From Metopolophium dirhodum (Eukaryota > Arthropoda > Insecta > Hemiptera > Aphididae), in the NCBI RefSeq assembly GCF_019925205.1, contig NC_083565.1, forward strand, positions 39,257,501 through 39,321,500: 64,000 bases of DNA, in the 5' to 3' direction. The first letter of the stretch is position 1; each line of letters starts with the position of its first letter. Both the position numbers and the translations under genes were made by a program. The notes below the pieces were generated by a model. That model was given only the letters and a program-made list of their open reading frames with translations, was not told where the DNA came from and made no database searches. Of the stretch, positions 47,110 to 57,182 are shown in pieces.

Positions 47110-47930
47110 CAACACAATCCACGTACAATGCGTTTATTATTGTGCTGAGGACAATAAAATACACTGATTATCATATTATCTAATTATTATATTACGACCG
47201 TAAACCAAACATGGTATATTAACAATACAAGTTTGTACAACCAATGAATGCATAAATAAATGTATACTTATGTAATATAATGTGTACATACAAATATCCT
47301 GAATTATATTAATTTGTATATGTGTTCAAGTGGGGTAATTGTAAACAATATTTTTTAATTCCCATATTTTATAAAATTATTACTTATTAGTTGTTACAAC
47401 AATTGTCGGCCATTTCTGCATTGTGATCTAATTAGAACACTTTCAGTACCTAATGCCAACGTCGCAATTAAAAGTTTAATGTACTTTCTATTTTTCAAAA
47501 AAAACTTTCGTTTAAACTTGCCCACTTCAAAATATGATAAACATATTTTTCGGGGTAAATTAAATCAAACAAATTTGTTAGTATGTTTTCCGTAGGAATG
47601 ACCTCTGGGATATTTAAAAATAATTGTCATCAAAGCATTGATTTTATGTTACTCGAGTAGACATATTTCCATTTTCCTCTTAGTGGCTAAGGGGCAAATG
47701 GGAGTTTTGTTATTTTTTTAGGTTGGATATAATCATAATATGTTATCATGACCCGTCGATGAGCAATTAATATCGTTTCCAATACTACTCCTATTTTCTA
47801 TTTCTATTACAACCATAAACCATACACATTATACATGGCATGATAATAATACAATTATTTACAACCAATCGACGCATAAACAAATGTGTAGATGCTTATT
47901 ATAGTATACCTAATATGCACATAATAATTA
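47110..47930 (+). repeat. Diverged direct duplication pair
   Basis: ACCGTAAACCAAACATGG and CAACCAATGAATGCATAAAT (47200-47260) recur as ACCATAAACCATACACATT and CAACCAATCGACGCATAAAC (47811-47882), followed in both by TGTATACTTAT or TGTGTAGATGCTTAT text. The copies are about 620 bp apart and well diverged. Confidence 0.5.
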
Positions 47931-47934
47931 ACAG

Positions 47935-48070
47935 GTTAGAAGCTACTGAAGTGACCTCTCTACAATCTTCGTTGTTATTGTCTGACAGTGGAGGTGGGAT
48001 TCAATTCTTGGGAAGTCCTGGCTGTTCCTTACAATATTCAATGATACCTAATAGACAAGTCATCCTGTGA
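47935..48070 (+). pseudogene. Coding-like fragment, unknown origin
   Basis: ATAATAATTAACAG ends at 47934. The following 136 bp are GC-balanced and open to a stop at 48068, giving VRSYstyle-free reading RLEATEVTSLQSSLLLSDSG followed by GGIQFLGSPGCSLQYSM. The opposite strand reads MTCLLGIIEYCKEQPGLPKN, then a TGA, then IPPPLSDNNNEDCREVTSVA in the same frame. The single in-frame stop between two coherent-looking stretches makes a dead minus-strand fragment as likely as a plus-strand exon. No family is claimed. Confidence 0.25.
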
Positions 48071-48169
48071 GAGACGTAGTGGCCAGCGATTTACACAAAC
48101 AAAATATTATTACAATATAATTATTGCTCACCCTTCTTAATCGATGAAATGTGGTTTTGTATATGAATA

Positions 48170-48640
48170 CGAGTGTGAAATCCTTAACAAGTTACATTTT
48201 ATTACAAAAAAAACACCCCTCTTAAAAAAATCTTGACTACGCCACTGGCTGCTACACGATATTATTACAATAACAATAATAATGCGTTTTACTATTATAC
48301 AGGGTGTATCAAAAGTCTTCATCTGATTTCGAAAATGTATATTTATATTATAAATGAACATACAAGGGTGAAATAAAGTAAAAAATATTTTTAAAATAGT
48401 CAAGTTTTATTAATCAGCCAAGCATCAATACAAGGGTCGCTAACCTGCGATTAACCGTTGCCGAACTATATCAGTTCGTAATCGGATGAAGACTTTTGAA
48501 ACACCCTGTATAATAGTAAAACACATTATTATTGTTATTGTAATAATATCGTGTAGCAGCCAGTGGCGTAGCCAAGATTTTTTTAAGTGAGGTGTTTTTT
48601 TTTTGTAATAAAATGTAACTTGTTAAGGATATCACACTCG
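48170..48640. repeat. Long foldback (about 160-bp inverted arms)
   Basis: The left arm 48170-48327 and right arm 48481-48640 are inverted copies with a handful of differences, separated by about 153 bp. Each arm carries CGAGTGTGA, TTAACAAGTTACATTTTATT (or its complement), CCAGTGGCGTAG, GTGTAGCAGCC, the TAACAATAATAAT run, ACAGGGTGT and AAAAGTCTTCATC. A transcript crossing it would form a roughly 150-bp duplex hairpin. The CAGTGGCGTAGCCAAG piece resembles ends of known insect DNA elements. Confidence 0.85.
48300..48508. mobile_element. CAGGGTG-ended Tc1/mariner-like MITE at the foldback centre
   Basis: CAGGGTGTATCAAAAGTC at the left and GACTTTTGAAACACCCTG at the right are inverted with one difference, and the match extends about 28 bp. 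TA flanks both sides (48298-48299 and 48509-48510). It is 209 bp and non-coding. The flanking sequence is also inverted, so the inner element and the outer arms form one nested palindrome. Confidence 0.65.
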
Positions 48641-49264
48641 TTACAATTGAGTTATAATTTGTTTTAGTAAATTATATTATGTATTTTATAATGATTATAT
48701 TTATATTGATAACAATTATTGATACATTTGACAGTACTAATTGTGTATAAAATAATATAATAATTGAATGATAATGATTATTATCACCAGTGCAGTATAT
48801 AACGCAAATACTACATGATGGTGTAGTGTAAATATTATCTACACGAGTAATACGACACCGGGTGCACTATTTAAGGTCTTAAACCGTGGTAGTGTGAGAA
48901 CATAGCATTACAGAATACATTTTACGACGACCAAATTATTGTATTCCTATTTTATAACCATTCATGTTTGATATAAATACGGTCAAGGGGGTTGGGGGTG
49001 TTTTAACACTCAAAGTACCTCCCTCCCCCCTTGGGTACGACACTGGTAGCAGATAGGTTACGGCTTAACGGCCGTATAACATTCATAAATATTTATTATA
49101 AGTTATTGATTTTGTAAAAATATTTGTACACATGGAATTCGTGAGTAAAAAAAAAAAATTGGTAAGTACATTTTTTAAAGCATACTAACCGCACTATTTA
49201 AATGCGTGCATATTTTGTACTTTTTAAGTGTATTTAGTTCCAGGCTCTATATTAATACAGTGAA
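48641..49264. other. AT-rich spacer
   Basis: Nothing supported. An A11 run lies near 49150. Confidence 0.4.
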
Positions 49265-49390
49265 TAGTGAAACCTCCCCCAACGGACACCTCCCAATAGC
49301 GGACTTTTTCTTGGGAACCGACTACAAACTTTCTACAATTTGAACCCTCTCTCAGCGATCAATAGTGTCCAGTATTTAGAGGTTTCGGTG
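49265..49390. mobile_element. pogo-like MITE P5
   Basis: TAGTGAAACCTCCCCCAACG at the left and TTAGAGGTTTCGGTG at the right are inverted, with TA following (49391-49392). The interior ACGGACACCTCCCAATAGCGG is shared with P3 and P4. Confidence 0.65.
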
Positions 49391-50699
49391 TATCATATAT
49401 TATTATGTATTGATTTCATAGGTATATATTTTATTTTTGTTATTATTAAAGCCTCAACTGCTAAGGTCATTGGCTTATTTTCATTTTTGTACAATATTAA
49501 TTTCATTCCCATGTAAAAGCTTAGATTAAATTAATCGTTACTACCTACTCGTTCTAAAAACATTATAAATTTTTTCCAAACTTGAAAGGGGGTATAACAA
49601 TGTACTCCCCTAAAACCACCCCTACACCAAATGTATTGGGTGATATGCATCGATCTCGCCGGAGACTTCATTTGTTGAAATACATTTCGCACGCATAAGC
49701 CGTATAATCGGTTTCGCGCGAAACATAGGTACTTTGGGTAGGTTAGGTTTGCGACGAGAATCTGTTAGCGAACTTTGCGCTCTCGGACTTTCGTAATAAT
49801 TTAACGGTCGACAAAACAGTTACCACTGACGTTTTATTATTAAAACGCATTATTATGTATAACAGTTCGTACCGGAATCGTTGCCGTAACTCTTTATCTC
49901 CGCGTGTTTAAACATTCAAATGCTTAAGTGCAACACTCAAAAAATTAATTTTAAATATAAACCTCCGGTAATAATAAGGGATTATCATTATTGTATAATA
50001 ATTCAGTCGTACACTCCGGCGAGCGCGGGACTTAAGTGTTGATCGTTGTTTTATTTTTCGTTTTTGTGGGGCTAATCTCGAGTGCGGCCTCTGCGCCGTT
50101 TCGTAAAACCGTTTACCCACTTGCCTGTAATAATTTGCGCGCTTCTCGTCTCAAGACCGTGAAAAACCCATTGTCTATTATACATAATGTACCTACATTT
50201 AGTTCTGCGAGGGCGTCGGCGGCGGCGGATGCGGTGGAGGTGCAGACGATAAAACGAGAATAAATTATTATTACCATTATATAGTTGTCTCGATCGTCGG
50301 CACTGCCACCTGGACCTTCATAATAATAATAAAAATAATAATAATATGCTCGTGCGGCGTATTATAATTTCTCGTAAACCACTCGTTTAAACGCCGCACT
50401 CTGTTTCGGACGAAATAAATCGCATTATCCGGGTGTTCCCTGAATAATGTAATGTCCACCCACCTCCCCACCAAAACCAATGGCCGCCGCGGCGTTCGGG
50501 GCCACCCCCGCTGTTGTTTTTATCGCCGTGTCCCATGTCGACAAATTGAATTGGTCCGTCCAAATAGCGGTCGGGCCGTCGAGACCGTCGATTTTTCTAC
50601 GGGTTTAACGCCCCCCCTCCCCCCCCCCACGACCACCACCGATACCACTGCTGCCGCCGCCGCAAGTGTATTTTCCACCTTGTTAACCGACGAAAGTCC
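49391..50699. other. Spacer rising into a CpG-rich block
   Basis: From 49660 on, CpGs are frequent. Frames at 50036-50263 (non-ATG start) and 50452-50799 are GC-driven and match nothing known. GTAGGTTAGGTTTG (about 49737) has a single TTAGG-like word. Confidence 0.4.
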
Positions 50700-50843
50700 G
50701 GCGACCTGGAAACGATCGCGCGGTCGGACGGAGAGGAAGATCGCGTCCGGGGAGAAATCCCGTGCCGCGCACGTCTCGTTAAGCTCACACGACAGATAGT
50801 TAAAGCGTTTCAATTGGTATAGGTACGAGTCGCACACCGTACT
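50700..50843 (+). repeat. Direct repeat, copy 1 (CpG-rich)
   Basis: GGACGGAGAGGAAGATCG, ACACGACAGATAGTTAAAGC and CAATTGGTATAGGTACGAGTC recur in the same order at 51786-51903. This copy keeps more CpGs. Confidence 0.6.
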
Positions 50844-51552
50844 TATTTACATTTCACTATAATAATTTTGGTATACTCGTGCTCGCGCCGTTGCCTGCCG
50901 AGACCGAACGGATTACTCGTTTCTCCGCTTCTGGAGAGATGCCGGCCCCCAAACGCGATGTATTTTATATTTTGTTTACGGGCCGGAAGCCCGACACTAT
51001 TCGCACGGCGATTTTCAAACCCAAGTGGGTTCAAACCCAAACTAGTGTTACTCGTTCCCGACATTTAAAATGCGTTGTTATTAGGATAGGACTCGGCTTA
51101 GGTACGAATTAAATACGCAAGCGCTGGACAAAAAAAAGTAACATCACGTGTTTCTGGAATAAGACAATAATTAGTGTGAATGTTCAATGCTCAAGACCAA
51201 TACGCTATCGGGTGCAGGTTTCTTCCATAATTCATGTCGTTGGCGTATGCGATAAAATGAGCAGGCGGCCGGCTGAGACTCGGAGAAAGAACTCTAAAAT
51301 GCATTCGGGAGAATAGAGTGGTGACATCAATAAGACCGTCTATTAATTGATTTAGCGAAAAGAACGAGTTATCCTCAGCTCTCCGACAACACAAAAATCA
51401 ACGCATAACTGGCCCAGATGGTGGTCAATATCAACGATGCATGATAAATCTATAACTCTCCTTTGGAGGTTGGACACCATCCAATATCCATATTTGGTCT
51501 TCTATATCAGAAGCTCTAAAAGAGATCTGACAACAAGAGAACAGTAAATATT

Positions 51553-51780
51553 GTCTCGGGGGAAGTGGACAACTTGAATTCCTTAGACGATTGTGTCACA
51601 TACGCGAGTGTCTTCAGAGCTTTACAACACATCGGTTCAAAGTGGGTGTGAAAGTCCAATCCAGTGGTAAATATACATAAAAAATAGCACCTAAATCTCT
51701 TTCTCTATTTACAGACTCAAGTCTAAGCTATTGATGACGTATGTGAAGTTTATAGCAGACCTAATGAAACACTGAGAGTG
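51553..51780 (+). other. Exon-like pair around a 48-nt intron candidate
   Basis: CCAGTG is followed by GTAAATATAC (from 51667), and a strong pyrimidine tract CTCTTTCTCTATTTACAG ends at 51714, which would make a 48-nt intron. The upstream segment is open in two frames; joined in one of them the frame stops seven codons into the next segment. A donor-like GTAATT follows at 51781. The stretch 51110-51780 is unusually GC-balanced and non-simple. No family recognised. Confidence 0.2.
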
Positions 51781-51785
51781 GTAAT

Positions 51786-51903
51786 TTCCGGAAACTCGTG
51801 CGGCCTGACGGAGAGGAAGAAATCTCGTGTGCACGCAGTGTTAAGCATACACGACAGATATAATTAAACGTTTCGATTGGTACGAGTCTTACGCTGGATG
51901 GTT
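51786..51903 (+). repeat. Direct repeat, copy 2 (CpG-depleted)
   Basis: It parallels 50700-50843 with many C-to-T and G-to-A type losses of CpG and a few short deletions: TGACGGAGAGGAAGAAATC, ACACGACAGATATAATTAAA and CGATTGGTACGAGTC. A G13 run (51906-51918) follows at once. Confidence 0.6.
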
Positions 51904-51918
51904 CTGGGGGGGGGGGGG

Positions 51919-52440
51919 CTAGCACCCCCACCAAAAACAATACATATGAGTGCCTACTGCAGGATATACCACTGATTACATAAATACAGAGTATTTAGCT
52001 ATTAACTTGTTGACGATCACATAATAACCGTGTTTGGCATCAAAAATAATATGATTATAGGCGCACAAAATACAGGACCCGACGATCGCGTGTGTCGGAT
52101 TTATGTGACTACCGACGCGCGAGCGGCAATTATTGTATGGTTTTCGTTATTGCGATGAACAGCGTCGACATTAATAATAATGATAAAAAAAAATACTAAA
52201 ACCAATAAATCCCGTGACCGTATTATGCACATTCAATTTATTTCGAGTATTCCGGGGATTTTCGATTTTTCAGCGTTCATTTAAATTAACATTTAATTTG
52301 TAGATTAATCGCTCGCGTAGTTTGGGATTGGTTCGTAGGGCTTACGAGATTGGAAAAAAATAAAAATCGATGATACGTTTATTGTTTAGCATGATAATAA
52401 TATACAGTGTATAGTCTGCTCGACTTGAGTAATGACATTG

Positions 52441-52473
<33 letters not shown>

Positions 52474-55000
52474 TTCAATTTCAATAAAACGTAGAAAAAA
52501 AAATTGCAATACACGGGTTGCAATAGTGGAAGACGTAATCTTTTTAATTCGGATAAAGGGTCGTCGTTTGCAAGACGTCTCGATCGTCGTCGTCTGGTCG
52601 TGAGTCCCGCGCATTATGTCATTATAAACACAGGAATGCGTATAAAAGAGAAAAATTGACTTGCACGCGGATTAATGTCGCTAGTTGTTGTTGTGCGTCG
52701 AGAGAAAGAACGGAAGAAAAAAAACCACACACACACACACAAACTTCGTATGCGAGGAGGGAGAGGCGGCGAAGAATATATAAAGAATTTCCATGTCACC
52801 GTTAAACTTTCTCGGGTATTATATTCCCGAGGAAACCGCCTCGCCGCCGCCGCCGCCACCGCATTGTTTGTAGACAGGACGTCGTAAACATTATAACGGA
52901 TTCGCCTTGAAAGCATTTGAGAAAATTAGATTTTTAGCAGACACTGTGGTCGCGCGAGTGTGTGTTTTCGAATAAATCGTACACGCTATGGGCTTATGCA
53001 TTTATGCGACTCAACCCCTATCGCTGGTATTATTGTACGTACTATTGCGCCCTCATTTATACACCCTCATTATTGCGTGTATATAGATTTCGAAACGAGA
53101 CGGTGAACAATTATTAATTCACTTGTTGACAAATGAGAAAAACTAATATTCCGCCATGATAGTACCTACGCGATTTCGTTAGACATTCGCGTCCGGTGGA
53201 CACTTGTGTATTATGATATTTTTTTAGTACTTACTATTCACTTGTTTTACACGAATTATATTAGTCAGAAACCGTTACATAGGTAAGTCGAGTTTAAAGA
53301 TGTAAGCTTGAACATATTCAATTGAGCATTTTTTTTTTCATTGAAAATTTATGAAAATTTTCAACTTTCTTTGAACATTTAATTTTTAATGTTTTTTTTA
53401 GTGGCGTGATTAATAGTCGAGGTTGTGGTACTTCAGTTAAATTTGTATTATTTAATTAGGAATTAAACGACTGTGAACAACTATGGAGTAGAATTAAAAT
53501 ATATAGGAAGGTTAGGTTAGGTATTTAGGACTGGCTAGGGTGGCGGGTGAGCGATCTCCGCCTGGGCTTAAATACATTTGGGCCGATAACTCATAAACAT
53601 TTTATTATTAGCCCAAAATTGGGCGGAATTTTCTATTGGGCCAGTTTTTCTTCCCAGTTCGCCCCTGATACATTATGAATATTATAAATAGTTCTGTATT
53701 ATGCGGTCTTGGGTTAAAACTAGGAAGGTACAATGTCAATGTTAGTAACTAAGAATTATCCATGAAAAGAAGTTAGTTTAAAATTGGGGAAATAACTTAA
53801 ACAATAAATAACGAAAATGTAAACACGGAAAAATGAATAAATTTAGGAAAACATTTACACATTCAACATTTATATTGAAGTAAAAATATAAATTCCATAA
53901 TAATAGATAAAACTGCTCATTTATAATCGAGATAAATTTATTTGTGTTTTGGATTTCCTATATTATGTTTAATAAAATAATATTAAAATGGATAAATTGT
54001 AATACAAGTGTCCAATTATTAGTATAATTATGTAGGTCAAACATTGGTACTATAACAACTATATAATATCAAGGGATTTTTCGATTAAATATAAATGTGG
54101 AAAATTATAAAATGTTCATAATTTTCAAATTTTTGAACATTTTCACAACAAAAATATGTTCATGAAAATATATATTACTAGGTACTATTTATGCCTTAAT
54201 ATTTCAAACGTCCGTATCTTTGTGGAAACACTTTTCCATACTTTAAGGGTGTGGAATTTGAAATTTTTCAATTGAAATATTTCAAAATTTCAAATTTCAC
54301 TCCTCTTGAAATATACAAAGAAATCATGAAAAGTATTAATTGTCTGCTAATCGTATTTGGTCATATAAATTAATACCCAGCTGATTTATTGCAATTCCTT
54401 AAAAGCGCCAACTCTGTATGATTCAAACTTTGTTCGATTTGTTATTTAATATTCGGTGTATGGTATTTGCGGAGACGAATCCAACAAATAAGCAAGAACA
54501 TTACAATAATTGGTAACATTTATACATTGTGTAACTCTTTGTTTGATATACATAGATTTTTTATAACACACAGAAAACATCCATAATGAATAACCGAAGG
54601 TCTACGAATATTACTAATACTGGTCAATGGTTATCGATCATCAGTTTATCGCTTGTCAATAATTGAGTCACTATTTTAAGAAATTTAATACACCTCCTTA
54701 TTTATCATACTATTCGTAACAATAAATCAAATTCCAAAAAAGTTCTCCAGCTGTTAGTTCATGTACTATAATTAACTATTAGATATAATCTACAATTTAT
54801 TTCATTTATATATTTCACGTAAATAAAATATTTCAAGAAAATTGATTTCATGAAATTTTAAAACTCCATAGTATTTTAATATCCACAGTGGAACGTTGTG
54901 CCTAAATTTGTATTTGTTTTTTAACCATGAAATAACTAATGTTATATTTAATAATTTAAAAAAAACAAGTAAGGAAAGTTCACACTTCAAGCATGATCGG
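51919..55000. other. CpG-rich then AT-rich spacer with microsatellites
   Basis: CpGs are common at 52070-52130 and 52560-53060. (GT)n lies at 52443-52472 and (AC)n at 52726-52740. Minus frames 52342-52614 and 52614-52916 pass through these repeats. From 53100 on it is AT-rich without features; GTTAGGTTAGG occurs at 53511-53521. Confidence 0.45.
52443..52472 (+). repeat. (GT)n microsatellite
   Basis: A clean TG repeat of about 15 units. Confidence 0.9.
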
Positions 55001-55016
55001 TTAGGTTAGGTTAGGT
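54999..55016 (+). repeat. Interstitial TTAGG telomere-type tract
   Basis: GGTTAGGTTAGGTTAGGT holds three TTAGG units plus flanks. TTAGG is the common arthropod telomere repeat. Two-unit versions occur at 53511 and, on the other strand, near 26748 and 40625. Confidence 0.7.
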
Positions 55017-55702
55017 AAATGATCAGTTTCCAAACTTGTGTTAATGCAATGTAGTAAGCTTTAATAGGTATAACTCCAAATGCTATTTAAACATAATTTG
55101 GTAACCTTAATACTTTGGTAGTATATTTTGGCCAACATGAATGTATATAATATTAAATATTTGTACAATAAGTAATATTATTATCTTGAAATATCAACAA
55201 TCGCAGTTAAATATATTAATACAAACAATCGTAACTATATACAGTGACTACGGACAATAAATAAATATCTTAATATCAGAAATCGTAACTGTGCACTTGT
55301 AACTAATATACGTACACCACGGGGATACCTATTATAAGGTGTTCTCAACTTAAAAACTGGAAAATTATGATTTTTAATTAATTAATAATACGTTAGGAAT
55401 AATATTATTACTCGTCAGTGATTAATCATTATCGAGATAAGTCGTGCTGTAGTTAATAATATTGTGTTCTGTGTCATAGCAGCATTATGAGACTTTGAAG
55501 AGTTGGGGCTGATCAGTTGTAGACTCACGAGAATAGATACCATATAGGTATTAAACAGTAATAACCACACAAATTATTGGTAATGACGAATCGTTACAAG
55601 TGAAACACTTGTGATCAGCAATATCCTGTTATAACAATGAAAAACTAACAATGAAAATAAATTGTTCTGATTTTTAAACTAAATATCTAGGGTCATAATT
55701 TT

Positions 55703-57182
55703 AGATTCTGAGTGAAACGATGAATGTATTGATTTTACAATGATGTGTGTTTTTTTTTTTTATTTTTTTTTTTATTTTATTTTTATTTTTTTATTTTTGT
55801 GTCTGTGTACACGATAAGTAGTCGAAATAATGCTTCGATTTTCGACTTCAGTATCTTGTTCGATGGGAAAGTGAATATCGTTGGTGCATTGGGGAGGTCA
55901 AAATTTTAATTTCCCAGTAGTTTTCAAAAGCGATGTGAAAAACAAAAGAAAAATTAAGGAAAAACGGGAATTTTTACGCAAAATCGATTTTTAACAAAAT
56001 CGATTTTGGTTATTGGTGTAACTCTAAAACAAATGACCGTAGATGCATGAAATTTTCACTGGTTGTTTATATTTGCATTTTCTATACACAATACAATTTT
56101 GAAAATAATTTGACTTTTTTTGAACTGTTTACGGACATTGTCAGTTTTCAGTTTTTTTAAATTTTTTTTCTATAAATATCAATAAAATTTTATTTGTTGG
56201 GTAAAAAAGCTTGAAAATTTAATAGAAGGCTCCTAGGTTATTGTTTCAAAGGCAGATGAAAAAAATTAAAAATCCTTAGTCACAGTTTTTTTTTTATACA
56301 CGTTTAAAGTTCAAATTTTGACAAAATACGGAAAAATCACGAAAAATAGCAAATTATTTTGATGAGAATTCATAAAAATTTTTCTTTTTTAAATCTAAGA
56401 TTTGAAAATGTAATATAAGATTACTCATAAGTTTGTCTACCTTTATCAAAAAAAAAATGTCTAGAAGAAACTTAATTTAAATTTTTATGAGCGTCTGAAA
56501 TTTATATTTTTACAACATTTGATATTTACTCGATTTCTCATGTAACAATTTTCTTATTTTATTGTAATTAAAAAACGAATGACTGTAGATACTTGAAAAT
56601 TTCACTGAATGTTTATATTAGCATTTTCTATACACCATAAAATGTTGAAAATATTTTGACTCTTTTTGAGCTGTCTACGGACATTGTCAGTTTTCAATTT
56701 TTTTTAGTTTTTTTTTCTATAAATATCAATAAATTTTTATTTGTTGGGTAAAAAAGCGTGAAAATTTAATATAAGGCTCCTGATATATCGTTCTAATAGC
56801 AGTTGAAAAATATTAAAAATACATATGCACAATTTTTTTTTATAAGCATTTAAAGTTCAAATTTTGACAACATTTATCAAATTTATAATTTATTAATTAA
56901 TTTCTGGTTAAAAATGTATAAAATGTTTAACTTTTATGGCTAAAGATTGAAAATTTAAAACCAGGCTCCGAGTAAATAGGTTATATATAAATTACTTTAT
57001 TCACAATAATATCATCAAATATACTTGGTAAAATCATAGGCTGACTGACCGTTTTCGCTCAGAATCGTTTTTCTTATACAATGATATTATATCATTGAAT
57101 TCAAATTTAACACCATCCATTACAGTGACCCACTTGTAACCTACTGTACAGCAGAGCGACATCCACTTATCCACCTTTTTTT
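55703..57182 (+). mobile_element. Family A interspersed element, copy IV (full length)
   Basis: The left end AGATTCTGAGTGAAACGATG is followed by a T-rich tract, TACACGATAAGTAGTCGAAA, two half-repeats about 545 bp apart (TTTATATTTGCATTTTCTAT near 56066 and TTTATATTAGCATTTTCTAT near 56612), CGCTCAGAATCG (about 57056), CAATGATATTATATCATTG (57079-57097) and the tail CCACTTATCCACC plus T-run. It is the best-preserved copy and the best query for the family. It is non-coding. Confidence 0.85.

Noticed and set aside
50036..50263. Frame with an apparent signal peptide
   Set aside because: The first codon is GTG, no upstream ATG is available in frame, and the supposed acceptor before it lacks a pyrimidine tract.
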